DNA of 64,000 nt from Planobispora rosea (GCF_014648175.1 NZ_BMQP01000027.1:1-64000), one strand, 5' to 3'; positions 8,091-15,588 are shown, numbered from the stretch's first letter. Numbers and translations are program-made. Notes: a model not told the origin generated them from the sequence alone.

Positions 8091-9191
8091 ATGCCGGAAC
8101 CGATCGAAGTACGCAAGGTGGCCATCGAGAGCGTGACCGACGCCTCCGGGCTGGAGAAGCTCATCGACGACGGGATCATCGAGGCGCACCGGGTGCTCGC
8201 GGTGATCGGCAAGACCGAGGGGAACGGCGGCGTCAACGACTACACCCGCATCCTGGCCGACCGTGCCTTCCGGGGGGTGCTCGCGGCCAAGGGCCACCCG
8301 TCGCCGGAGAGCGTGCCGCTGGTGTGGTCCGGCGGCACCGACGGCATCCTCAGCCCGCATGCCACGATCTTCGCCACCACCGCCGCCGATCCGGACGCCG
8401 ATCCGGGCGACGAGCCGCGGCTGAGCGTCGGCATCGCGATGAGCGACGTCATCCTGCCCGAGGACATCGGCCGCCCCGCCATGGTGGAGAAGGTCGCCGC
8501 CGGGGTCCGCGAGGCCATGAAGGCCGCCGGGATCGACGACCCCGCCGACGTCCACTACGTGCAGACCAAGACGCCGCTGCTGACGCTGGCCACCATCAAC
8601 GACGCCAAGTCGCGCGGGAAGGACGTGGTGACCGAGGACACCGGCCCGTCCATGGACATCTCCAACTCCACCACCGCGCTGGGCATCGCCGTCGCCCTCG
8701 GCGAGATCGAGATGCCCTCGGCCGAGCAGATCCACCGCGACCTGTCGCTCTACTCCTCGGTGGCGTCCTGCTCCAGCGGGGTCGAACTCGACCGAGCCCA
8801 GATCGTGGTCGTCGGCAACGTCCGCGGCATCGGCGGGCGCTACCGCATCGGCCACTCGGTCATGAAGGACGCGCTCGACGCCGACGGCATCTGGGAGGCG
8901 ATCCGCTCCAGCGGCATCGAGTTGCCCGAGCGCCCGCACCCCTCCGACCTGAGGGGCCGCCTGGTCAACGTCTTCATGAAGTGCGAGGCCGATCCCTCCG
9001 GCCGCGTCCGGGGCCGCCGCAACATCATGCTCGACGACTCCGACGTGCACTGGCACCGCCAGATCAAGGCCGCCGTCGGCGGCGTGGCGGCCTCGGTCAC
9101 CGGCGACCCCGCCGTCTTCGTCTCGGTCGCCGCGGTCCACCAGGGCCCGAGCGGCGGCGGCCCGGTGGCCGCCATCGCCGATCTCGGCTGA
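8091..9191 (+). CDS. ring-opening amidohydrolase (cyanuric acid hydrolase/barbiturase family)
   Basis: This 366-residue protein belongs to the AtzD/TrzD/barbiturase family, a threefold-repeated fold that hydrolyses cyclic ureides such as cyanuric acid or barbituric acid with Ser/Lys pairs. Visible family features are VIGKTEGNGGVNDYTR, VWSGGTDGILSPH in the first repeat, SSVASCSSGVE with VMKDAL in the second, and HQGPSGGGPVAAIADLG at the C-terminus. Length matches the family. I chose the ATG because GGAAGGTG lies 6 nt before it; an in-frame GTG 9 nt earlier is the alternative. Pairing with the upstream carbamate kinase suggests a catabolic or nitrogen-scavenging role. Whether the substrate is barbiturate, cyanurate or something else cannot be told from the sequence. 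Confidence 0.9.
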   Translation: MPEPIEVRKVAIESVTDASGLEKLIDDGIIEAHRVLAVIGKTEGNGGVNDYTRILADRAFRGVLAAKGHPSPESVPLVWSGGTDGILSPHATIFATTAADPDADPGDEPRLSVGIAMSDVILPEDIGRPAMVEKVAAGVREAMKAAGIDDPADVHYVQTKTPLLTLATINDAKSRGKDVVTEDTGPSMDISNSTTALGIAVALGEIEMPSAEQIHRDLSLYSSVASCSSGVELDRAQIVVVGNVRGIGGRYRIGHSVMKDALDADGIWEAIRSSGIELPERPHPSDLRGRLVNVFMKCEADPSGRVRGRRNIMLDDSDVHWHRQIKAAVGGVAASVTGDPAVFVSVAAVHQGPSGGGPVAAIADLG

Positions 9192-9195
9192 GCCG

Positions 9196-9321
9196 TCACC
9201 CCCACACCAGATAGGCGATCACGAGGGTCGCCGCGAACGCCAGGACCTCGACCGCGTACCGGGCGACCCTCAGGATCCGCGGCTCTCCGCGGTGTGTGCC
9301 GCTTCCGGCCGTTCCCGTCAT
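9196..9321 (-). CDS. small single-span membrane protein (41 aa)
   Basis: This short frame encodes 41 residues: a polar, basic N-terminus (about 1-21) then one hydrophobic helix (about 24-40, VEVLAFAATLVIAYLVW) ending in WG and TGA. It is supported by an excellent ribosome-binding site, GAAGGAG, 8 nt before the ATG. It converges on the amidohydrolase gene with only 4 bp between stops. A positive N-terminus with a C-terminal helix suggests a tail-anchored inner-membrane peptide. No homologue is recognised and the function is unknown. The call rests on ribosome-binding site, frame and composition. Confidence 0.65.
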   Translation of the reverse strand: MTGTAGSGTHRGEPRILRVARYAVEVLAFAATLVIAYLVWG

Positions 9322-9453
9322 GACCTGCTCTCCTTCGTCCGGTGGGAGCATCCTCGCCCGCCCCCGGACCCGGCCGCATGGGTCCGTGTCCTGACTTTTC
9401 CGGGACTCCGGGACACCGGTCCCACCCGTTCCCGGCCCGCCCCGCGCCCCCGG

Positions 9454-9459
9454 TAGGCT
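9454..9459 (+). promoter_or_regulatory. -10 box of probable leaderless sseB-like mRNA
   Basis: TAGGCT (TANNNT) ends 8 nt before the GTG start of the SseB-family gene. No ribosome-binding site lies in the gap. Confidence 0.45.
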
Positions 9460-9467
9460 CCGGATTC

Positions 9468-10040
9468 GTGCCGAGCATTCCGCAACCCCTGGTCCCCGAG
9501 GACGACGGCGGCGCCGACGCCGCCGTGGCGTCCGCGCTCGCGGCCTTCTCCGCCGGTACGGCGGGCCCCGCCGAGGTGATCTCCGCGCTGAGCGGGGCCC
9601 GGCTGCTGGTCCCGGTGGTGGCCCTGCTGACCAGCTCCGAGGTCGGGGAGCACGGGCTCAGGCAGGAGAAGGAGAGCGAGATGGCTCTCCCCAAGCTCGT
9701 CGGCAAGGACGGCCGGGAGGCGGTGCTCGCCTTCACCGGGGTCGAGGCGCTCACGCGCTGGCGCCCCGACGCCCGGCCCATCCAGGCCACCGTCCCGCAG
9801 GTATGCCAGGCCGCCGCGCACGAGAACGCCGCGGCCGTGGTGGTCGACGTGGCGGGCCCGGTGCCGTTCGTGATCGAGGGCGGAGTGCTGGCGGCGTTCG
9901 CCGCCGTGGAGTCGGGAACGGTCGATCAGCTGGGTGCGGAGGTCCCGGGAGTCACTGTGGCGAGGATGGCAGAGCCTCATGAGGCCGCCGAGGCCCCCAG
10001 GCGTCGGCGGTTCGGTTGGCCACGACGTGGACGAGGTTGA
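9468..10040 (+). CDS. SseB family protein
   Basis: This 190-residue protein resembles actinobacterial SseB-domain proteins. It has an N-terminal AAVASALAAFSAGTAG helix, a core with ARLLVPVVALL and MALPKLVGKDGREAVLAFTGVEALTRWRP, then an Ala/Val-rich C-terminal part and a basic tail (PRRRRFGWPRRGRG). The family name comes from a Salmonella type III secretion protein, but in actinobacteria its role is unknown. The GTG start is preferred because a TANNNT box lies just before it and homologues start near this point. The last 89 bp overlap the end of the opposite-strand antiporter gene, so the basic tail is encoded antisense to another coding region. Confidence 0.82.
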   Translation: MPSIPQPLVPEDDGGADAAVASALAAFSAGTAGPAEVISALSGARLLVPVVALLTSSEVGEHGLRQEKESEMALPKLVGKDGREAVLAFTGVEALTRWRPDARPIQATVPQVCQAAAHENAAAVVVDVAGPVPFVIEGGVLAAFAAVESGTVDQLGAEVPGVTVARMAEPHEAAEAPRRRRFGWPRRGRG

Positions 10041-10980
10041 TCGTCAGGATCGCCGGGGCGATCACCGCGACGAAACCGCCGAGGTCGCGCTCGAAGACCA
10101 GGGCGAGGATGACCGCGGTGACCCCGTTCTGCTGGGCCAGGCCGAGATGGACCCGGTCGATCACCGGCAGGCCGTGGGTGAGCACCAGCGCCGCGAGCAT
10201 CTGGGCGGCGAAGGCGGCCAGCCCGAGCAGCACGCCCATGCCCATGTTCGCGCCGCCCACCAGCAGCAGTCCCATCAGGAACGCCGACAGCGCGAACGCC
10301 GTGCTCACCACGCGGGCCAGCCAGCGTGAGTCCGGCAGCCGGAGATAGAGCCCGGCGGTCGCCAGGCCGAGCATGAGGGAACTCCACGCCGCCGACACGA
10401 TCGCGGTCGCCGCCGCCACGTAGCTCAGCACCGGCGGGGCGTTCCTGACCAGCCGCCACACCAGGTAGGCGACCAGCGCGAACAGGGCGTTCAACCCCAG
10501 GTCGGCGAAGTAGGCCGTGGCCTGCCCGCCGTGTTCCGAACCGCTCACCAGCGCCGCCGCGTACACCGCCAGGATGATCGTCACCGGGTCGTCGAAGGAG
10601 GACCAGGCCCCCAGGATCGTCTTGGCCCGGGCGGAGAGCCGGTCGTCCCGCATCACGGAGGCGACCGAGAGGGGATCGATCTGGGCGACCACCACCGCCA
10701 TGATCAGGGAACGCGGGTCGTGCGAGACCAGGTAGACGACCCCGGCGATGAACGCGGTCTTGAGGATCACTCCGACGGTGACCGCCAGCACGATCAGCCG
10801 GGTGTGCTCCCGGGCCTCGGTGCGGTCGATGCCGTGTGTGCTGCCGTACAGGCCGATGGCCAGCAGCAGGCTGCTGAACAGCACATAGGCGGAGGAGTGC
10901 TCCAGCCCTCTCAGCCCGCCCAGCTCGGCGGCGAGCCAGCCGAGGCCGACGACGGCGATCAGGAGCCCGATTCGGGCCAA
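9952..10980 (-). CDS. cation:proton antiporter-like membrane protein
   Basis: The 342-residue protein is almost entirely hydrophobic, with about ten membrane spans. It contains a characteristic central block, QIDPLSVASVMRDDRLSARAKTILGAWSSFDDPVTI, resembling Na+/H+ exchanger-type antiporters, where paired acidic residues in membrane helices carry ion exchange. It also has GGANMGMGVLLGLAAFAAQ and GLAQQNGVTAVILAL. I chose a TTG start with GGGAG 6 nt upstream; it overlaps the upstream membrane-protein gene by 22 bp, implying coupling. It is shorter than classical CPA1/CPA2 antiporters. Its 3' end overlaps the convergent sseB-like gene by 89 bp. Ion specificity is unknown. Confidence 0.78.
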   Translation of the reverse strand: MARIGLLIAVVGLGWLAAELGGLRGLEHSSAYVLFSSLLLAIGLYGSTHGIDRTEAREHTRLIVLAVTVGVILKTAFIAGVVYLVSHDPRSLIMAVVVAQIDPLSVASVMRDDRLSARAKTILGAWSSFDDPVTIILAVYAAALVSGSEHGGQATAYFADLGLNALFALVAYLVWRLVRNAPPVLSYVAAATAIVSAAWSSLMLGLATAGLYLRLPDSRWLARVVSTAFALSAFLMGLLLVGGANMGMGVLLGLAAFAAQMLAALVLTHGLPVIDRVHLGLAQQNGVTAVILALVFERDLGGFVAVIAPAILTINLVHVVANRTADAWGPRRPHEALPSSPQ

Positions 10981-11951
10981 GGTTCGCTCCCGGCGATGGA
11001 TCGCAGACGGCCCCCGCGTTCCCGGGGGCGCTCCCGCTGGTTGATGGGGGGGAGGGTGAAGTGGCCGCGGATCGTGTCCACCAGTTTCGCCATCTTGTCG
11101 TCGGCGACGTCCACCTTCCGCTGGTCGAGCGTCACGCCGATCAGATAGCGGGCCTCGTCGACCCAGTAGAAGTACAGCGCGCCGCGCTCGACGTCGAGGA
11201 CGGTACGGATGAGGATGCCTCCCTCGATCCGCCGGAACTGCCGGTTGAGCCGGCCGGTGAGCCAGTTGAGCTGGTGGCCGGCCTTCAGGTAGAGCTCCCG
11301 GCGCTGCTCCTGGTCGGTCTCGTGGAAGAAGTGCGCCAGGTCGGCGTCGTCGAGCACGTCGGTGTAGAAGCAGCAGCGCCCGTCGGCGTAGTAGGCGACG
11401 AAGTGCAGGTCGTCCTGGTCGAGCATGGCGACGCAGCTGCCGACCGACTTCTCCACCGACGGGCCGATGCCCGGCATGGTGCGGATCAGGATCTCCGACT
11501 CGCCGATCACCTTCCGCTTGGTGGCGCTGGGCAGCGGACCCACCCCGGCGTCGAGATAGGGCAGGTAGAGACCCCGGTTGTACTGGATGAGCAGGTAGAC
11601 GCCGGTGATGAAGGCGAAGGCGCTCACCCCCGTGGTGATCAGCCCGTGCAACTCGCCCGGGACGCCGCCCCGTCCCAGGACCGGGCCGAACGCGGCGACG
11701 AACCCCAGGACGCCCTCCCCGGCCGCGGTGACCGTCAGCGCGATCACCATCAGCACCGGGAGCCGGGCCCGGATCCGGCCGAGCACCGTGGCGATCAGCG
11801 CGAGGGACAGGATCACGACGACGACCGTGACGGCGCGGGAGACGTCGTAGTCCTCGCCCTCGATGTACCAGGCGAGGATCTCCAGCAGCACGGGCAGCAG
11901 GACCAGGGACGCGATGACCGCGGGAAGCCGTGCGAAGCGGTCCCTGTCCAC
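10959..11951 (-). CDS. membrane protein of unknown function, cotranscribed with antiporter
   Basis: The 330-residue protein has four predicted membrane helices in the first ~135 residues (for example LPAVIASLVLLPVLLEILAW and LITTGVSAFAFITGVYLLIQY), followed by a ~190-residue soluble domain with features such as KVIGESEILIRTMPGIGPSVEKSVGS and a basic, charged C-terminus. I do not recognise the soluble domain. The GTG start has GGAGGG about 9 nt upstream. Its 3' end overlaps the antiporter start, so the two probably form one transcript and may work together, for instance as a sensor or regulatory partner of the transporter (inference). Confidence 0.75.
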   Translation of the reverse strand: MDRDRFARLPAVIASLVLLPVLLEILAWYIEGEDYDVSRAVTVVVVILSLALIATVLGRIRARLPVLMVIALTVTAAGEGVLGFVAAFGPVLGRGGVPGELHGLITTGVSAFAFITGVYLLIQYNRGLYLPYLDAGVGPLPSATKRKVIGESEILIRTMPGIGPSVEKSVGSCVAMLDQDDLHFVAYYADGRCCFYTDVLDDADLAHFFHETDQEQRRELYLKAGHQLNWLTGRLNRQFRRIEGGILIRTVLDVERGALYFYWVDEARYLIGVTLDQRKVDVADDKMAKLVDTIRGHFTLPPINQRERPRERGGRLRSIAGSEPWPESGS

Positions 11952-12159
11952 GTGGTCCGGCCCTCCCCCGGCAGAAGTGGCTCTCAGCGTCCGTGATCGG
12001 TTGCGGGCCCGTCAATGACTCGGGAGGTCATGGGCTCCTGCGGAGGCCCTGCGTCCCACGCCCCATTCCCCGCCGCGCGCCGCCCTGCGCCTCGCCGCCC
12101 GCCGCCCTGCGTCCCGCCGCCCGTTCAACGCTCGGCGGACACGGGAAGCCCGGCCGGGC

Positions 12160-12165
12160 TATGGT
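12160..12165 (+). promoter_or_regulatory. -10 box of probable leaderless prepilin peptidase mRNA
   Basis: TATGGT (TANNNT) ends 6 nt before the GTG start, with no ribosome-binding site in the gap. Confidence 0.45.
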
Positions 12166-12171
12166 CGGTCG

Positions 12172-12942
12172 GTGGCCATCCTTCCCCTCGCGGCGGCCCT
12201 CGCCGGGCTGCTGATCGGCCTGCGCGCGCGTGCCCTGGTGGTGCGCCACTCCGTGGCCGAGGGAGGGGCGCTCCGCGACGGCTGCCCGTCCTGCACGGCT
12301 CCGCTACCGGGTCTGCCCGGTCCTCGCGGCTCCGATCTCCGGGCGGCCGTCGCCGCCCGGTGCCGGGACTGCTCCGTACGGCTCGGGCCGCCCCCGCTGG
12401 CGGTGGAGGCCGTCACGGCACTGCTGCTCGGAGCGCTCGCCTGGAAGGCCGCGGCGGGGGAGGCGCGGCCGGCGGAGCTCGCCGAACTGCTCGCCTTCTG
12501 CTGGCTGGCCGTGCTCTGCGCGGTGCTGGCCTTCGTCGACCTGGCCGTACGGCGGTTGCCCGACCGGTTCACCATCGCCGCCTGCCTGGGAACCGGAGGG
12601 CTGCTGGCGGTCGCCGCCGCGTCCGGGGGACGGTGGGGCGACCTGCTCGGGGCGGGACTGGGAGGGCTCGCACTGGCGGCCTTCTATCTGCTGCTCTTCC
12701 TGGTCAACCCGGCCGGGATGGGCCTGGGCGACGTCAAGCTCGCGGCGGCCCTCGGCGTCGGGCTCGGCTGGTTCGGCTGGGACATCCTGGTCGCCGGGGC
12801 GTTCTTCGGCTTCCTCGCGGGGGCCCTCTACGGGGTGGCGCTGATCGCTGTGCGCCGGGGGAACCGCAAGAGCGAGTTCCCCTTCGGCCCCTTCATGATC
12901 ATCGGTGCCTTCGCCGCCATCCTGACCGCTCCGGTCCCCTGA
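12172..12942 (+). CDS. prepilin peptidase (A24 family)
   Basis: This 256-residue polytopic membrane protein has the two aspartates expected of type IV prepilin peptidases: one in FVDLAVRRLPD and one in the GMGLGDVKLA motif (G-x-GD family signature). It also keeps the cytoplasmic zinc-type cysteine pairs, CPSC and CRDC, between the first membrane helices. The enzyme cleaves prepilin or pseudopilin leader peptides and may N-methylate the new terminus. The GTG start is supported by a TATGGT box 6 nt upstream. No pilin, Tad or secretion ATPase gene lies in the window, so its substrates are encoded elsewhere. Tandem repeats follow 23 bp after the stop. Confidence 0.9.
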   Translation: MAILPLAAALAGLLIGLRARALVVRHSVAEGGALRDGCPSCTAPLPGLPGPRGSDLRAAVAARCRDCSVRLGPPPLAVEAVTALLLGALAWKAAAGEARPAELAELLAFCWLAVLCAVLAFVDLAVRRLPDRFTIAACLGTGGLLAVAAASGGRWGDLLGAGLGGLALAAFYLLLFLVNPAGMGLGDVKLAAALGVGLGWFGWDILVAGAFFGFLAGALYGVALIAVRRGNRKSEFPFGPFMIIGAFAAILTAPVP

Positions 12943-12965
12943 CCGGTCCCGTACGGCCCGGCCCC

Positions 12966-13007
12966 GGCGCGAGGTCCCCGGCGCGAGGTCCCCGGCGCGA
13001 GGTCCCC
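12966..13007 (+). repeat. 14-bp tandem repeat, three copies
   Basis: Three exact head-to-tail copies of GGCGCGAGGTCCCC lie between the prepilin peptidase stop and the GNAT gene, followed by a partial fourth (GGCGTGAG). No coding or hairpin role is evident. Confidence 0.92.
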
Positions 13008-13099
13008 GGCGTGAGACAGGAGGGCACGGCCCCGGAGTGCGGTAGAACGGTGGCAGGACCGGCCGTCGCGATGCCGTTCCCCGCAGGAGGGCTCCCATC

Positions 13100-13609
13100 A
13101 TGTCCCGTACGTGGATCACCCGGCCGGAGAACGAGCGGGACATCCCCGCGATCCGCCGGGCCAACCTGGAGGCGTTCCCCACCCCCCTGGAGGCCGACCT
13201 CGTCGAGGCGCTGCGCGCCGGCCCGGCGTGGATCCCCGGGCTGTCCATCGTGGCGGTGGACGACGACGGCACCGTCGCCGGGTACGCGCTGCTCACCCGC
13301 TGCCACGTCGGCGACGCCCCGGCCCTGGCGCTGGGGCCCTGCGCGGTCCTGCCCCGCCACCAGAAGCAGGGCGCGGGATCGGCCGCGATCCGCGCCGGCC
13401 TCGAGACCGCCCGGGGCATGGGCGAGAACCTCGTCCTCGTTCTCGGCCATGCCGAGTACTACCCGCGCTTCGGGTTCACCCGGGCCTCCGTGTACGGCAT
13501 CCGCCCGCCCTTCGAGGCGCCCGACGAGGCGATGATGGCGCTGGTGTTCGACGAGACCCTCCCGGTGCCGAGCGGCGTCATCGTCTACCCCCCGCCGTTC
13601 GGCGTCTGA
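13100..13609 (+). CDS. GNAT family N-acetyltransferase (YhbS-like)
   Basis: This 169-residue acetyltransferase fold has the acetyl-CoA-binding stretch LGPCAVLPRHQKQGAGSAAI (GNAT motif A, Q-x-x-G-x-G/A) and a C-terminal HAEYYPRFGFTRASVYGI segment typical of the YhbS-type subgroup. The ATG is preceded by GGAGGG about 8 nt upstream. It appears to be a single gene; the acceptor substrate is unknown. The gene to its right, beyond a trpD remnant, is another unrelated GNAT on the opposite strand. Confidence 0.88.
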   Translation: MSRTWITRPENERDIPAIRRANLEAFPTPLEADLVEALRAGPAWIPGLSIVAVDDDGTVAGYALLTRCHVGDAPALALGPCAVLPRHQKQGAGSAAIRAGLETARGMGENLVLVLGHAEYYPRFGFTRASVYGIRPPFEAPDEAMMALVFDETLPVPSGVIVYPPPFGV

Positions 13610-13637
13610 CTCCCGGAGACCTCCCGGAAATCCGGCC

Positions 13638-13800
13638 TCACCTCACCGCGAACCGCTGCTCGATGAGGGGCGCGTCGTATGCGGCGACGGCCGCCAGGGC
13701 GGCTACGGCGTTGAGAGGCACCGCATCACGGACCGGGCCACGGCGGCCGCCGAGCGCGGCATGGGCGATGCGCGCGTCGCCGGCCGGAGCAATACCGGAT
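13638..13800 (-). pseudogene. trpD remnant (anthranilate phosphoribosyltransferase C-terminal fragment)
   Basis: A start-less open stretch of about 53 codons encodes the pattern ALGGRRGPVRDAVPLNAVAA followed by an Ala-rich helix and a stop. GPVRDAVxLNAxAAL is the conserved C-terminal region of actinobacterial TrpD. Everything N-terminal is missing: the frame is preceded by the stop of the neighbouring GNAT gene, and the usual final ~30 residues are also absent. It therefore looks like a fragment left by deletion or rearrangement. The family call is by memory of the TrpD motif. Confidence 0.6.
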
Positions 13801-13805
13801 GAGGG

Positions 13806-14273
13806 TCAGATGTCCCGCTCGCCGACGATCTCGTCGTCGCTCATCTCCCCGGTCCGCCGGAACCCGAGCTTCAGGTAGAACGGCTCGGGCCCGTCGTCGC
13901 CCGGCACCCACGTCACCGTCACCCGCGTCTTCCCGCGCCTGCGGAGCTCCTCGCAGACGGCCTCCACCGCGAAGCGGCCGTAGCCCAGGCCCTGTCTGTC
14001 GGCGGCGATGGCCAGCCGCCAGAGCCCGGAGCGGAGGTGATCCTCCGGATCGCCCGGGTTGAGGCGGACGTCCAGGAAGGCCATGACGAAGCCCACGAGC
14101 TCGTCGCCGTCGAAGACCAACCGCGGCCAGGCGATGTCCGGCTGCGCGTACGCCTCGGCCAGCGACTGCGCGACCGGGGCCACGAACCGCTCCTGGCCGG
14201 GGCGGAGCTTCATGTCACAGGCGGCGCGGACGTTCTCGGGGGTGACCTTCTCCAGGCGGAGCGACGCTGTCAT
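13806..14273 (-). CDS. GNAT family N-acetyltransferase
   Basis: This 155-residue protein shows a polyamine-acetyltransferase-like layout. It has the beta-strand VFDGDELVGFVMAFLDV, the acetyl-CoA loop RQGLGYGRFAVEAV (Q/RxxGxG/A), and the terminal segment GPEPFYLKLGFRRTGE, where FYxxxGF is a common GNAT C-terminal signature. A TAGGGT box 6 nt before the ATG suggests a leaderless transcript. The acceptor is unknown; similarity to spermidine or diamine acetyltransferases is only general. Its stop lies directly before the trpD remnant in the same frame. Confidence 0.87.
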   Translation of the reverse strand: MTASLRLEKVTPENVRAACDMKLRPGQERFVAPVAQSLAEAYAQPDIAWPRLVFDGDELVGFVMAFLDVRLNPGDPEDHLRSGLWRLAIAADRQGLGYGRFAVEAVCEELRRRGKTRVTVTWVPGDDGPEPFYLKLGFRRTGEMSDDEIVGERDI

Positions 14274-14279
14274 GCCGGA

Positions 14280-14285
14280 ACCCTA
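14280..14285 (-). promoter_or_regulatory. -10 box of probable leaderless GNAT mRNA
   Basis: On the minus strand TAGGGT (TANNNT) ends 6 nt before the ATG at 14273; there is no ribosome-binding site between. Confidence 0.45.
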
Positions 14286-14427
14286 TAGACACCCCGAGAG
14301 GACCGGGCAACCGAATATCGCCCGTCGAGGGCGACATGTCCGGCGGGGAAATCGGACCTCCCGGTCCGGTGGACACCGGCCACGGATGGGCGCCGAGCCG
14401 GGGTCGACGGTGGTCGTCTGCGTTCTC

Positions 14428-14463
14428 TCAGCCGTCCGCGTTCTCTCAGCCGTCCGCGTTCTC
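14428..14463 (-). repeat. 18-bp tandem duplication across the stop codon
   Basis: Read on the minus strand, GAGAACGCGGACGGCTGA occurs twice in exact tandem. It encodes Glu-Asn-Ala-Asp-Gly-stop, and a degenerate third copy follows at about 14412-14427. The first copy ends the upstream coding sequence; the second places another in-frame TGA 18 nt later. Confidence 0.92.
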
Positions 14464-15588
14464 CTCGCCGGCGTGGAGAACACGGAAACGGCCGGGTTCC
14501 GCCGGGTCCCGATCGGCCACGTGGACCGGTGTCCAGGCCCATTGCCAGACGCTGATGCCCGGTCTGCGGGAGAACCGGATCCGCCCGCGGGTGCCTTCGA
14601 CTGCGACGCGCGACCAGGACCCGGCGGTGCGCGCCCGGTCCGTGCCGTGGGAACGCAGCACATCGGCGAGAACGGTGACCGTGTCGTAGCCCTCGAAGGC
14701 GACGAAGGAGGGTGCTTCGCCCAGCCGCTCGCGGAGGGCCGCCTCGACTCGTGCGCCGAGGGGGCTGAGGCGCTCGGGCAGGTAGCGCAGGAACGGGATC
14801 GCGGCGCCGTCATCGCCCAGCAGCGTCGCCCATTCGGCGAACTCCGGCTGCCCGGCCGGAGCACCGATCATGATCTCGGCGAGGCGCTCGTCGCGGCGGA
14901 CGGACTTGACGATCGACACCGCCGGCTCCGGGTGGCCGGCCAGAAGAAGGAGGGCTGTCGCGCCGTCGCCGACGAGTTCGTCGCACACGGCCGTGGGGGA
15001 GAGCGCGCGCATGTCGAGTTCGATGACGGTACCGCCGCGTGGAGCGAGGCAGTCCCGCAGGATGCGGGTTCCGGCAGCCCAGTAGACACTCGGATCGGCT
15101 GCCACGGCGATCCGGCTGTGACCCGCGCCGAGGAGGAAGTCCGCGTAGATCCGCCAGCTGTGGGACTGCGCCGGGGCGAGGCGCGCGACCCACTCCGTCG
15201 GCTGTTCGGTCAGCGCGTCGAGAACCGCCGACGAGCACAGGAACGGCAGGCCGAGGGCGTCGGCTCTGGTGGCGGCGGCGCGGGCGACGACGCTGTGATA
15301 TTCCCCCGCCACGGCTGCCACGCCCAGGCGGGCCAGTTCGTCCATCGCCTCCGCGGCCCTCCGCGGATCAGCCGCGGTGTCCCGGACTACCAGCTCAAGC
15401 GGTCTTCCGGTGATTCCGCCGAGGTCGTTGACGTCGCGAACGGCCAGTTCGAATCCGGCGAGCAGGTGCCGGCCCGCCGCGGCCCAGCCGGGCCGGGTCA
15501 GCGGAACGAGAACGCCGATCCGGACGGACGGTCCGTCAGCCTGGTCCGCTCCAGGCGGCGATGGCGGTGTATCCAGCGGTGTATCCAT
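14446..15588 (-). CDS. ABC-transporter substrate-binding-like protein without export signal
   Basis: The 380-residue protein has the type I periplasmic-binding fold of the Leu/Ile/Val family: VRIGVLVPLTRPGWAAAGRHLLAGFELAVRDVN, GGITGRPLELVVRDTAADPRRAAEAMDEL, then GLPFLCSSAVLDALTEQ and SFVAFEGYDTVTVLADVL. Its N-terminus has no signal peptide or lipobox, and no permease or ATPase gene is adjacent, so it may be a cytoplasmic sensor-like protein. The start is the ATG at 15588. An upstream in-frame GTG overlapping the previous gene's stop would add 35 residues, but those codons have many A/T third positions, unlike real coding DNA here. The last five codons and stop are tandemly duplicated. Confidence 0.78.
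   Translation of the reverse strand: MDTPLDTPPSPPGADQADGPSVRIGVLVPLTRPGWAAAGRHLLAGFELAVRDVNDLGGITGRPLELVVRDTAADPRRAAEAMDELARLGVAAVAGEYHSVVARAAATRADALGLPFLCSSAVLDALTEQPTEWVARLAPAQSHSWRIYADFLLGAGHSRIAVAADPSVYWAAGTRILRDCLAPRGGTVIELDMRALSPTAVCDELVGDGATALLLLAGHPEPAVSIVKSVRRDERLAEIMIGAPAGQPEFAEWATLLGDDGAAIPFLRYLPERLSPLGARVEAALRERLGEAPSFVAFEGYDTVTVLADVLRSHGTDRARTAGSWSRVAVEGTRGRIRFSRRPGISVWQWAWTPVHVADRDPAEPGRFRVLHAGEENADG

Noticed and set aside
9952..12015. Antiporter frame read as one 687-residue protein
   Set aside because: Its first half is an out-of-frame shadow of the upstream membrane-protein gene; the transporter sequence begins near 10980.
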